Assembly: GCF_002209355.2 (NCBI RefSeq) | Contig: NZ_CP106855.1 | Coordinates: forward strand, 620,001 to 684,000 | DNA: 64,000 bases | Direction of reading: 5' to 3' | Source: Bdellovibrio sp. SKB1291214 | GTDB lineage: Bacteria; Bdellovibrionota; Bdellovibrionia; Bdellovibrionales; Bdellovibrionaceae | Shown: piece after piece, positions 34,591-43,147 of the stretch | Layout of the letters: every line of letters starts with the position of its first letter | How positions within the stretch are numbered: position 1 is the stretch's first letter | Translations under genes and position numbers: made by a program | The notes under the pieces: generated by a model | Told to the model about the DNA's origin: nothing | The model's database searches: none | The model's input: the letters and a program-made list of their open reading frames with translations, nothing else

Positions 34591-34667
34591 GCGGCTGTAG
34601 TTCAGCTGGATAGAGCACCTGGCTTCGAACCAGGGGGTCGGGAGTTCGAATCTCTCCAGCCGCACCA
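34591..34667 (+). tRNA. tRNA-Arg (anticodon UCG)
   Basis: It is 77 bases including an encoded CCA. The acceptor GCGGCTG pairs with CAGCCGC. The anticodon arm is CCTGG-CTTCGAA-CCAGG, so the anticodon is TCG (34625-34627), reading CGA and probably CGG. The T-loop TTCGAAT is standard. It is alone, 115 bases after the upstream gene. No integrase or att-like duplication is visible next to it. Confidence 0.96.
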
Positions 34668-34753
34668 CTTTCTATCTATAGCGTCAAAGTTCCAAAACAA
34701 ATCACAGGCCCCATACCGGCGATGCCGGAGAGTGAAAAGCGAAGGAGTCTAAG

Positions 34754-35236
34754 ATGAAAACATTTTTGTCCGTTCTTGTTTTATCTGCCGTCTGTGTTAG
34801 CGCACATGCCGATGAGGGCAAAATTCCTCCTTCACCTTTCAAAAGTGATTATGGCCAGTACTCTATTACGAGCTGTGCAGGTCAAACGTTTCAACTCGAT
34901 TGCAAATTGAAATCTGTGACAATCGGTGCGGCGAATCCCTCAGCAAATTCGAAAGCTAAAGGCTCTTCTGTAGGTTTTGTGTTTAAAGCCGAAGACGACT
35001 CTATCGTAACAAATGATATTTGGCTTTCGTCAGCCGACAAATATGAAGTTGAAGACGATAAAGAAACATTGACGACTAGCAAAACTAAAAACACTTCGAA
35101 CTGGAGTGAGGAATCCCAAGAAATTACTCTGGATAAGTCAGATAAGAACGAATGGGTGCTGACGTTCACAGTGAATCGCGACAACTTGGGTAAATCGATC
35201 AAACGTCAGATCGAGTTTAAAATTAAGAAGAAGTAA
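34754..35236 (+). CDS. Small secreted protein of unknown function
   Basis: The product has 160 residues with a signal peptide ending AHA. The mature protein is strand-rich and charged, with two cysteines near the N-terminus (SITSCAGQTFQLDCKL) that may form a disulphide, and ends in a Lys-rich tail. AAGGAG precedes the ATG. It lies 52 bases before the DUF4097 gene and may be co-transcribed. Confidence 0.72.
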   Translation: MKTFLSVLVLSAVCVSAHADEGKIPPSPFKSDYGQYSITSCAGQTFQLDCKLKSVTIGAANPSANSKAKGSSVGFVFKAEDDSIVTNDIWLSSADKYEVEDDKETLTTSKTKNTSNWSEESQEITLDKSDKNEWVLTFTVNRDNLGKSIKRQIEFKIKKK

Positions 35237-35288
35237 GTCACGAATATGTCATCCTTGTGACAGATTGAAGTCTTCACAAGGAGGCCTC

Positions 35289-35996
35289 ATGTATAAAACG
35301 ATACTTATCGCAACACTCTTAACATCCTCTGCCGCAATGGCAGCAGACACTCAAGAATTTGACACCAACGGCATCAAAAAACTGTCTGTAGAAAACTACA
35401 ACGGAGAAGTGACCATCACAGCTGTGGAGGGAGCCAAGGCTTCCGTCACCGTTACTAAAAACTCCATGCCTGACAAATGCCAAGTCGAATCAGAGAGATC
35501 GCGATCCTCTATCGAGGTCGAAGTGAATCGCAAAGGTAAAGCGGACTGTGTCGTTAATCTAGATATCAAAGTTCCTAAACTGGTAGCCCTAGATCTTGAA
35601 GTGGGAACCGGTAAAATCACGACCAAAGGTACACAGGGCGAGCTTGATTTCAAAATGGGCGCAGGCTCGATAATGGCTGACGGAAACTTTACCGAAGTTA
35701 AAGGTAAAACCGGCGCCGGAAACATTGAAGTCAAAGGTATTACGGGAAGTTCGAAAGTAAAAACTGGCAGCGGCAACATCAGCCTTATGTATTCTTCCCT
35801 TCCAGAAAAAGGCGAAGCGAAGTTTAAGAATGCGAGCGGCCACTCGACGTTGCTTTTGCCTAAAGGCAGCCAAATTAATGCGAAAATCATGGCTGCCACC
35901 GGAAAAATGGAAAATGAGTTTGGCAGCAACAAAGATGCAAAGTTCTCTGTTGAAGCCAAAGCCGGCTCAGGGGATTTGAAAGTAAAATCTTACTAA
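35289..35996 (+). CDS. Secreted DUF4097-type beta-helix protein
   Basis: The product has 235 residues from ATG 35289, with AAGGAGG upstream. The signal peptide ends AMA. The body is a ladder of short strands with Gly-rich turns: NGEVTITAVEG, LDLEVGTGKITTKG, GNIEVKGITGSS, KVKTGSGNISLMYS and KAGSGDLKVKS. This is the repeating pattern of DUF4097 putative adhesin domains. It probably sits in the periplasm or on the surface. Its stop overlaps that of the convergent fusion gene by four bases. Confidence 0.82.
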   Translation: MYKTILIATLLTSSAAMAADTQEFDTNGIKKLSVENYNGEVTITAVEGAKASVTVTKNSMPDKCQVESERSRSSIEVEVNRKGKADCVVNLDIKVPKLVALDLEVGTGKITTKGTQGELDFKMGAGSIMADGNFTEVKGKTGAGNIEVKGITGSSKVKTGSGNISLMYSSLPEKGEAKFKNASGHSTLLLPKGSQINAKIMAATGKMENEFGSNKDAKFSVEAKAGSGDLKVKSY

Positions 35997-37945
35997 CGAA
36001 TTTTTGGAGCGTCTGAGAAGAAGTTAAAGAAATTAAACCACTGTTCAGGGTATTGATTGATCACTTCTTCCAGGCGTGCCACGTACTGAGTTAATAGGTT
36101 CCCGACTTGCTCTTCGCGTGGCAAATGGCTGACAGAATCCGCTTTAAACGTGAAAACCTTGTACTTCATATCTTTGGTTTTAAACGCAAATACGAAATAA
36201 ATCTCGGCCTGACTTGCTAAAGCCACACGCATGGGCGTGGTATCAAAGGCTGCAAGCTTTCCAAAAAACAAACGCAAATCCAAACTACGACTGACCGGGC
36301 GGTCCCCCATCATTCCGACGAAATGACCTTCATTCAGATGATCTTTAATTTTCAAGATCGTGTTTTCAGAAAGGTTAAAAAAGACCACTTCCGCTTTGCT
36401 GCTTTGTGAGGACTGGTGCGCGTATTGCCCAGGAATTCCGTGCATCACAGCCAGCATCTTTTTCTCGGAAGGAAGTCCTGCAAAGAACGTCATCGCTAGT
36501 TCCCAACCGCCGACGTGACTTGCGACGGCAACCAGGCCCTTTGGGCTTTTTTCCACATTCTGAACAAAAGACTGAACACTGTCGTCCAACTCGTAACCAA
36601 AGACCAATTCCTTGCTTTCCCGTTGGACGGCCCGGTCCACTAAAGTTTGGGCGAAAACCATCAGCTGAGCATAGATTTTTCTTTGACGTTGGAACCAATT
36701 AAAATCAGGACGAACGACCTTCCAGTATTCGTTAAAATAAAGACGCGTTTTACGTGCGAACAAGTAATAATAAAAAACAACAAAATTCAGAAAGAAATAA
36801 GCAAATCGAAGCCCCAAGGCCTTCAACATCAAACGCATGATCATGATGCCAGTGGCATTTTTATTTTTACCACTCCAACCTTTGGCATCGGCCTTTTTCC
36901 TTCCAACGGTCTTAAGCATATACATCGCGATAAATGCGATAATACCTAAACCAAGTCCTAGCACCACCGAACCCAATCCCCACTCAGTGAAAAAACCAAG
37001 AGCTGTGTTTTCGTGATGACCCAGGATCGACTCCCCGATTTTTTTAGAGCCAAGAACTAAAAATGGAATAAATGGTGGGATGGAAATATTAGTTCCGATC
37101 CACATGTACACAAAGTTCAATCTAAAAATAAAACTGAACAACCCCGCGATAGGAGTGTGCAAACCATAAAGAGGCGTCACCCCCACAAACACCCCGACTG
37201 CAAAGGCCAATGAGCTTTTAAATGGCGAAGTTTGTTCGCGCATCATTGCAGCAATGGTTAATACCGTATTTAAGATGCCAATGCGGATATTGTCTTTGAT
37301 TTTATGAAAGTGGCTGACCCGCTTTTCAGGGGGAAAGTACTTTACTGAAATTCTGACGTTCTTTATCTCCACGTTTCGCCAAATCAAACGAGTCAGAACT
37401 TCTATTTCAAAATCGTATTTAGTGCAGAAAAATTTCATGTTCTGCAAAAAAAACAACGGGTAAATGCGATAGCCACTTTGGGAATCAGCGACGCCCACAT
37501 CTGTTTGATAACGAACCCAGAAATTCGAAAACTTTTTACCGAAGGTGCTAGAACCCGGGACGTGTTCGACCTGCATATCACGGTCGCCGACAATCAAAGC
37601 CCAAGGACTTTGCAAAGCTGCTTGGACCATTGCGGGCATGTCTTTGGGATCGTGCTGATCGTCGGCATCAATTGCAATAAAATGGGAAAAGCCTCTGCGC
37701 AGAGATTCTTTGAATCCTGTCTGCAAAGCGACGCCCTTACCTTCATTTCTTTCGTGTCGTACGAAACTGACACGTGGATGACTGTCAGGATGTTTATCTT
37801 TGAACAAACGCTCGACAGCGATATCCGACCCATCGTCAATCACCAAAATCGGATAAGTCGACTCCGCCAAGCAACGCTCTATAACGCCGACAACTGTGTT
37901 GGGGTTATTATAAACTGGAATACCAATAACAAAACGACAAACCAT
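35993..37945 (-). CDS. Three-domain fusion: GT2 glycosyltransferase, DUF2062, LpxL-like acyltransferase (ApeJ-like)
   Basis: The product has 650 residues. Residues 1-225 or so are a GT-A glycosyltransferase (VIDDGSD, then FIAIDADDQHDP with the metal-binding acidic motif). About 240-350 is a DUF2062 membrane segment (FAVGVFVGVTPLYGLHTP). From about 370 on is an LpxL/HtrB-type acyltransferase with the HX4E box HVGGWE, where lipid A enzymes usually have HFGNWE. This is the architecture of the ApeJ component of aryl-polyene clusters, thought to attach the polyene to a lipid or glycan carrier at the inner membrane. It ends the minus-strand operon begun by the LolA-like gene, one base after the plsC-like gene. 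Confidence 0.88.
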   Translation of the reverse strand: MVCRFVIGIPVYNNPNTVVGVIERCLAESTYPILVIDDGSDIAVERLFKDKHPDSHPRVSFVRHERNEGKGVALQTGFKESLRRGFSHFIAIDADDQHDPKDMPAMVQAALQSPWALIVGDRDMQVEHVPGSSTFGKKFSNFWVRYQTDVGVADSQSGYRIYPLFFLQNMKFFCTKYDFEIEVLTRLIWRNVEIKNVRISVKYFPPEKRVSHFHKIKDNIRIGILNTVLTIAAMMREQTSPFKSSLAFAVGVFVGVTPLYGLHTPIAGLFSFIFRLNFVYMWIGTNISIPPFIPFLVLGSKKIGESILGHHENTALGFFTEWGLGSVVLGLGLGIIAFIAMYMLKTVGRKKADAKGWSGKNKNATGIMIMRLMLKALGLRFAYFFLNFVVFYYYLFARKTRLYFNEYWKVVRPDFNWFQRQRKIYAQLMVFAQTLVDRAVQRESKELVFGYELDDSVQSFVQNVEKSPKGLVAVASHVGGWELAMTFFAGLPSEKKMLAVMHGIPGQYAHQSSQSSKAEVVFFNLSENTILKIKDHLNEGHFVGMMGDRPVSRSLDLRLFFGKLAAFDTTPMRVALASQAEIYFVFAFKTKDMKYKVFTFKADSVSHLPREEQVGNLLTQYVARLEEVINQYPEQWFNFFNFFSDAPKIR

Positions 37946-37946
37946 A

Positions 37947-38732
37947 TTACAAAGCCGCCTTTACCTGGCCCCAGACACTGTCACGTAAATGAACAGCATC
38001 TTGGTACTGAGAGGCATCCACAGCCGGCAAAAGTTTAATTTTGACGGGCTGGAAGGGATGAATAAAGAGATCTCCGCGGCCCATCACTTGGTCTGTGCCG
38101 TGAATTGAAAGTGGGACAACCAGAGCTTTGCTTTCGATCGCCAACGAGAAAAAAGCAGATCCGAATTTATTCACAGAGGGAAAGCCTTTTTCACAACGAG
38201 TCGTTTCAGGAAAAATTAAAACCGAGCGATTGCGTAGTAAAATACGATCTCGCATCATTTTCAATCCCTCCATCAAAGAATTCGGACTGCCCTTTTCGAC
38301 CGGGATAAATCCCGCCACCATCATGAAAGGTGCAAACAAGATATTATAAAACAACGAGCGCTTCGCAAGTCCACGCAGGCCCGGAATGTAGGAGATCAAC
38401 AAAAAAGTATCTAAGTTTGAACGGTGATTCGCGACGAAAACAATTTTTCGAGTTTTATAGCGGTCATAAAATCCGATGATGTCATGGAGATTGGTATCGC
38501 AACGAAGCCACGGTTGAATTTTTAATAGAAAGCGAATCGCCAAACATTGCACGTATTCGCCCAAGTACCGAACACGATCCGAAGCCCACTGCCATGGCGT
38601 TAATAGGAATGCCGTCAAGTACAATGCAAAGGTTAAGATATAACCAAACACAACGCCAATCACGCCAATCGTCAGGGCAAAATAAATTGACCAGAATATT
38701 CGGTGAAATCTATAACTGACATTGTTCGGCAT
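37947..38732 (-). CDS. PlsC-type lysophospholipid acyltransferase (ApeD-like)
   Basis: The product has 261 residues from ATG 38732, with AGGGTGA six bases upstream. A membrane segment at about 17-40 precedes the acyltransferase box VANHRSNLDTFLL (HX4D), then GFIPVEKGSPNSL and FPETTRCEKGFP, the second and third conserved blocks. Such enzymes are regular members of aryl-polyene loci. It is encoded on the minus strand, divergent from the ketoreductase gene with only 30 bases between. Confidence 0.88.
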   Translation of the reverse strand: MPNNVSYRFHRIFWSIYFALTIGVIGVVFGYILTFALYLTAFLLTPWQWASDRVRYLGEYVQCLAIRFLLKIQPWLRCDTNLHDIIGFYDRYKTRKIVFVANHRSNLDTFLLISYIPGLRGLAKRSLFYNILFAPFMMVAGFIPVEKGSPNSLMEGLKMMRDRILLRNRSVLIFPETTRCEKGFPSVNKFGSAFFSLAIESKALVVPLSIHGTDQVMGRGDLFIHPFQPVKIKLLPAVDASQYQDAVHLRDSVWGQVKAAL

Positions 38733-38762
38733 AAAAATCACCCTAGCATAGGATTTCTTGAG

Positions 38763-39479
38763 ATGTCAAAAATTGCACTTGTCACCGGAGCTTCTTCAGG
38801 AATTGGTCGCGCCATCGCAATTCGTTTGGCTCAGGACGGATTTAATCTTCGTGTCCACTACAATTCCAACTTGAAAGGCGCCGAGGAGACTTTGGCAGAA
38901 GTACAAAAGCATTCTCCAGAAAGCAGCTTGTTACAATTCGATATGGCAGATCCTCAGCAGGTGGAAAGCGCCTTGAAAGATGTCGACGTTCATACTTTGG
39001 TGAACAACGCGGGGATGCACATTGACGGAATGGCTGCGTTGATGTCGAACGACGCCTTTGAAAAAGTCGTAAAGACAAATCTCTTTGGCCCTTTTTACGT
39101 CTCAAAAATCTGCGCTAAGAAGTTGCTGCTGAAGCGCGCAGGTTGCATCGTTAATATTTCTTCATTGGCAGGACAAACTGGCAATGCCGGACAAGTGAAC
39201 TATTCGGCCAGTAAGGCAGGATTGATCGCGATGACAAAAACCATGGCAGCAGAGTTGGGCCCGCGAGGAATTCGCGTGAACGGTGTCGCTCCCGGTCTTA
39301 TCGAAACGGAGATGATCAGCACTATTCCTCATTTAGAAATGATTAAGAAGCAAATTCCATTGGGACGTTTTGGCAATCCCGAGGAAGTGGCGGGAGTGGT
39401 TTCGTTTTTGTGCTCGAAAGATGCCACATACGTAAACGGCCACACAATCAGCGTTAACGGCGGTCTTTTTCCGTCATAA
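38763..39479 (+). CDS. 3-oxoacyl-ACP reductase, FabG-like (ApeQ-like)
   Basis: The product has 238 residues of the short-chain dehydrogenase type. The cofactor site is VTGASSGIGRAIA. NNAG is at about residue 82, and the catalytic YxxxK is in QVNYSASKAGLI. The ending YVNGHTISVNGG is typical of FabG. Its place inside the polyene cluster points to reduction of the growing polyketide rather than ordinary fatty acid synthesis. It is the only plus-strand gene in this half of the cluster. Its end overlaps the DUF3261 gene by 26 bases, convergently. Confidence 0.88.
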   Translation: MSKIALVTGASSGIGRAIAIRLAQDGFNLRVHYNSNLKGAEETLAEVQKHSPESSLLQFDMADPQQVESALKDVDVHTLVNNAGMHIDGMAALMSNDAFEKVVKTNLFGPFYVSKICAKKLLLKRAGCIVNISSLAGQTGNAGQVNYSASKAGLIAMTKTMAAELGPRGIRVNGVAPGLIETEMISTIPHLEMIKKQIPLGRFGNPEEVAGVVSFLCSKDATYVNGHTISVNGGLFPS

Positions 39480-40011
39480 ATTTATAAGACGTCGTTTTAA
39501 TCTGAACTTGGTATTGTCCCTTGGTCTGCACTGTCATATTCAAAGGGACCCCCAGGTCGTCATATCCTGAAAAAGTCACGTGAGCAGAAATCCCGTCTTG
39601 TTCCAACAGAATTTCGTCGCCTTTTCTGCGCGGATCGTCTTTGCGCAGATTAACGATGGTTTTGACCAATCTGAAAATCTTAATAAAGAAATCTTTATGC
39701 TGTTTTATCTGCTCAATCGAGCTTTCTGATTCTATGGGCTGGCCTTGAACTTCTTTGATTTTGAAAAGAGAAATGCCGAAAGAGTTGTATCCATAGAACA
39801 GCATCTCTTTCGGTCGTTTCTGCACAATACAGCTAAAATCAAAATTCTGAACGGGCTTAGTCGCTGTCACTTCAACTTCAACATCTTGAGAATAACGACC
39901 ATCTGGAAACAACAAGTTTCCCTGCTCTTCGGGAACCACTTGTTTACCGGCGCAAGCAGACAACAACATCACAACCAGAATGCATGTCCCGTGCAGACAG
40001 ATCTTTTTCAT
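39454..40011 (-). CDS. DUF3261-type outer-membrane lipoprotein (ApeN-like)
   Basis: The product has 185 residues. The lipoprotein signal ends LLSAC, with lipidated Cys at about residue 20. The strand-rich body (VEVEVTATKPVQNFDFSCIV, ILLEQDGISAHVTFSGYDD) fits the LolB-like DUF3261 family of aryl-polyene loci, which probably receives the pigment at the outer membrane. The start overlaps the exporter stop in ATGA. Confidence 0.8.
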   Translation of the reverse strand: MKKICLHGTCILVVMLLSACAGKQVVPEEQGNLLFPDGRYSQDVEVEVTATKPVQNFDFSCIVQKRPKEMLFYGYNSFGISLFKIKEVQGQPIESESSIEQIKQHKDFFIKIFRLVKTIVNLRKDDPRRKGDEILLEQDGISAHVTFSGYDDLGVPLNMTVQTKGQYQVQIKTTSYKFMTEKDRR

Positions 40012-42203
40012 GACTTGGAACCTTTCATAAGTTTCTTTTCAAGCCGTAAGAATTTTACCAGTCCCCAGCGAGTTCCTAGATAAGTTCCCACGGTTCCAAA
40101 AAACAGCGCAAATCCTAACTGATGCAAAATTGGATGCTTTGCAAAGACCATGGGGAAAAAGCCGATCACGTTCGTCAAAGCAGCCAATCCCAGTACTGAT
40201 TGGATGATATCGAATTCTTCCTCGGGCTGTTTAAAAGCGTAAAAATCCGTAACGAAAACTCCGTAATCAATACTGAATCCAAAAACCATCAACAGTCCCA
40301 AGACAGATATTAAATCCAAACTGCCGCCTTTAAAAAAATTGGCGATGTAGAATAAGCCCAGTCCGCTCATAAAGGGGATATACGCTGCGATCACCCAATA
40401 AAAATTGCGATAATAAATCAACAAAACTATTGTCGACAATATCAGTGCTGCAGGAATCATCCATTTCAGATCACCCTCTAAAGAGTCGGAAAATCCTTTA
40501 ATCGACTCCACCAACGAGTGCGCTTCCGGAAATTTTTCTTTGATCAATTGTTTTTGCGCGGGTGTTTCGCCAAAAAATACAGATATAAACTGTCCCTGAC
40601 CAACCAAATGATTGAGATAATCTTTGCTAGCTAGATCCTGGAACTGCAAGGGCTTGTGATTCGCACAGGTATTTGCCACAAATGGCGCAAAAACTTTGGC
40701 TTCGTTGCCAGATAAGTTCTTTCGCAGATATTCGCAGCCTGAACTGTTCCAAGACTGAATATTCGCGTGCTGAGTTTCAAGACTTGGCAAATACTCACCA
40801 AGACCAACATACGAAATTTTATTTGCCTGGCTCCAGAGCTGCTCCTCGATTGTTTTCGTATTAAGATCTTTTTGGTCATGCAGCAACAAATACGTTTCGC
40901 GCTGAGCCCCTTGCGAGAAAAACCAGTTCGTCGCTTCCTGATCTCCTGCTAATTGATAGTTGAACCTACGAAGATCAAAACTTAAATCAACATTGAAAGA
41001 ACCCACCACGCCAAGAGCGATCATTAAAAAAATGACCACTCCGCTATATTTAAATTCTGGGAAATACCAAGAAATCGGCTTGAGCGTGAAATATCTCGGC
41101 AGATATTTGCATAACAAAAAGAAAATAACGAAACCAAAGAAAATACCCAGTGTTCCAAAGACCATCATCTGACGGATCAGCGGAATGCCACTAAATGCAA
41201 GAATTCCCAATCCAACCAAGGTCGTAAGAAATCCCACAAGGTTTGACTTCCATGTTTGTTTTGATTCCTGATTGAAAGCCCCATGCAAACCATAATCAAC
41301 GGCCAAGCCTACGATACCCGAACCAAAAGCCAAGGTTAGTCCGTGGATGCTACCATAAAATAATTCCGTCACCCATCCCGCCAAAAACATGGCGATGGCA
41401 ACGGGTGGGAACAACAGTAAAGCGCCGATCCGTCCCTTCACTACCAGGAAAGCAATAAAGCCCACTAACACTGCAATGCCCACCCAGGAAACGATTTCCA
41501 TGTCTTCGTGAACTTGCTTTTCATTGGAATAAGATGCTCCGTGAGCACCGACCAAATGAACATCCTCATATTTTTTAAGTTCATCCATCAGGTCTTGAAC
41601 ATTCGACATCTTCGGTTGAACGGCGAACTGCAGCGGAATAACTAAGCGCTGAGACTGCGGCTCTAGAAGAAATCCTTGCTCTCTAAGAAAGGCTGCAGGA
41701 GTCATTGCTTGGCTTTTCTGTAAATAGACTTGCCACTGATCGGTCGGATCGACGCGCTTTAAATTAAAAAATTCTTTTTTATCTGAACTGATAAAGCTTA
41801 ACTCCGAAAGGGCTCCTTGCAATGAGTCCATATATTGCGCTGGTGAATTGACGGAGGCGTTAAAATTTTCGCGCAAGACCAGATCCTTGGCCCAATCTTC
41901 GAGGGTGCCAATAAAACCACCAAGGTCATCACCACAGATCAATCTTTTAACGCTTTTACCTTGGTACTCTTTCAGATCGGAACAAAGCAGATTCGCTTTC
42001 TCGAAATCAGCTTTTCCGTTAACCGGGTTGATAACAATGAAGTTCCACCAAAAAACCGGAAACTCTGTTTGCGAATACTGCAGATATTTAAGACTTTCGG
42101 GAAAAAAGATATCGACCGAATCGTCAATCTTTGCAGAGGCCGAAGATACAAACAATGCCGTCATCATTGCGATTGCGGCTGAAAACAATTTTATCGATCG
42201 CAT
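40008..42203 (-). CDS. MMPL/RND-type exporter (ApeM-like)
   Basis: The product has 731 residues. There is an N-terminal membrane segment or signal, a large periplasmic loop, then clusters of membrane segments in two halves: AFGSGIVGLAVDYGLHGAF and the matching LMVFGFSIDYGVFVTDFYA. The repeated GLxxDYG motif in the fourth segment of each half is the proton-relay region of MMPL-type transporters. In aryl-polyene loci this protein is thought to move the lipid-linked pigment. It sits between the LolA-like and DUF3261 genes, with overlaps at both ends. Confidence 0.88.
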   Translation of the reverse strand: MRSIKLFSAAIAMMTALFVSSASAKIDDSVDIFFPESLKYLQYSQTEFPVFWWNFIVINPVNGKADFEKANLLCSDLKEYQGKSVKRLICGDDLGGFIGTLEDWAKDLVLRENFNASVNSPAQYMDSLQGALSELSFISSDKKEFFNLKRVDPTDQWQVYLQKSQAMTPAAFLREQGFLLEPQSQRLVIPLQFAVQPKMSNVQDLMDELKKYEDVHLVGAHGASYSNEKQVHEDMEIVSWVGIAVLVGFIAFLVVKGRIGALLLFPPVAIAMFLAGWVTELFYGSIHGLTLAFGSGIVGLAVDYGLHGAFNQESKQTWKSNLVGFLTTLVGLGILAFSGIPLIRQMMVFGTLGIFFGFVIFFLLCKYLPRYFTLKPISWYFPEFKYSGVVIFLMIALGVVGSFNVDLSFDLRRFNYQLAGDQEATNWFFSQGAQRETYLLLHDQKDLNTKTIEEQLWSQANKISYVGLGEYLPSLETQHANIQSWNSSGCEYLRKNLSGNEAKVFAPFVANTCANHKPLQFQDLASKDYLNHLVGQGQFISVFFGETPAQKQLIKEKFPEAHSLVESIKGFSDSLEGDLKWMIPAALILSTIVLLIYYRNFYWVIAAYIPFMSGLGLFYIANFFKGGSLDLISVLGLLMVFGFSIDYGVFVTDFYAFKQPEEEFDIIQSVLGLAALTNVIGFFPMVFAKHPILHQLGFALFFGTVGTYLGTRWGLVKFLRLEKKLMKGSKS

Positions 42204-42817
42204 TTTTCATCTTTCAAAACAGCAGCGACCTGAGTCTTCATATCCAAGAACTCGATGCGAATTTCATCTTTTGATTTTTCTTTGATCAGGACATTTTTTA
42301 CTAACCCGTCTTTGTTAATATCCAATGTCGCTGTTTCAAAAAAGGCCTTTTCCAGATTTTTCGGTGTCAGCAAATACTGCGCACCTTGCTTTTGAACGAC
42401 GAACTCTTCTGTGATGCGATTCTGATTCATTGTGATGATTTTCAAAAGGCTTGCGATCTGATCGCCTGCCTCCTTACCGACTTCGGAAAACTTCAAGTTC
42501 TTACGTTGAGGAGGCATGCCCGAATCAACAACGATCCCGACCCCGTCGATGCAGATATTTGATGGTTTAGGCTTTGTAATATTCCAATGAAACACGGACT
42601 TTTCTGGCGTCGGACGCAAAACTTGGAAGCGCCCCTCCGTCTTAATTTCCACATCCAGCTCTTTCAAAATTTTAGATTGTTTAAACTGACCGGTGAGCTT
42701 CTTAAACTCCGCAAGCTTCATGTCCTTCGACGGAGCCTCGCCTTGCAATGCGGCAAGCGCAGACTGAGCTACGACAAAGAAAACTAAAAAAATCAGAAAT
42801 TGACGGTGGACTCTCAT
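42191..42817 (-). CDS. LolA-like periplasmic lipoprotein carrier (ApeL-like)
   Basis: The product has 208 residues from ATG 42817, with GGAGT upstream; the frame extends 56 codons further into the region divergent to the ACP gene, without support. A signal peptide ends ALA. The body reads like the LolA half-barrel: KLTGQFKQSKIL, then FQVLRPTPEKSVFHWNIT and QYLLTPKNLEKAF. It would carry the hydrophobic product across the periplasm. First gene of the minus-strand export operon. Confidence 0.85.
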   Translation of the reverse strand: MRVHRQFLIFLVFFVVAQSALAALQGEAPSKDMKLAEFKKLTGQFKQSKILKELDVEIKTEGRFQVLRPTPEKSVFHWNITKPKPSNICIDGVGIVVDSGMPPQRKNLKFSEVGKEAGDQIASLLKIITMNQNRITEEFVVQKQGAQYLLTPKNLEKAFFETATLDINKDGLVKNVLIKEKSKDEIRIEFLDMKTQVAAVLKDEKCDR

Positions 42818-42869
42818 AAAACACTCCAAACGAGTTGAAATGGAAGTAATTTGATATATCATCTCGCTC

Positions 42870-43145
42870 ATGGAAAAAGAACAAGTTCGAAATGAATTAA
42901 CTTCCAAGGTCATCGATATCATCTTTACAACGCTTAATTTGAAGCACATCGACAGATCGGGCGTGAATGAATCAACGGCAATCACTCAAGGTGGTTTGAA
43001 TCTTGATTCCATTGATATTTTGGAACTGATCGTAAACTTTGAAACAAGCTTCGGCATTAAGTTGAACGAATCAGAATCTTATGCACAACACTTCCGCAAC
43101 ATTGGATCCATCGTCGAGTTTATTGAAAGCAAAAAAAGCAACTAA
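42870..43145 (+). CDS. Acyl carrier protein (ApeE/F-like)
   Basis: The product has 91 residues. The phosphopantetheine site is Ser47 in GLNLDSIDILELI, with the usual helical frame. It is the first gene of the plus-strand biosynthetic operon and lies two bases before a ketosynthase. There is no recognisable Shine-Dalgarno before the ATG, which is unusual here. Confidence 0.9.
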   Translation: MEKEQVRNELTSKVIDIIFTTLNLKHIDRSGVNESTAITQGGLNLDSIDILELIVNFETSFGIKLNESESYAQHFRNIGSIVEFIESKKSN

Positions 43146-43147
43146 TC

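Noticed and set aside
34591-34667. tRNA gene as an integration site for a mobile element
   Set aside because: No integrase gene and no repeat of the tRNA 3' end were seen on either side.
35396-35959. 187-codon minus-strand frame opposite the DUF4097 gene
   Set aside because: The repetitive coding pattern of the real gene leaves the antisense frame open; the real gene has a signal peptide and AGGAGG.
37478-38038. 186-codon plus-strand frame opposite the glycosyltransferase start
   Set aside because: It is a shadow of the GT2 domain and crosses the coupled junction of two well-supported genes.
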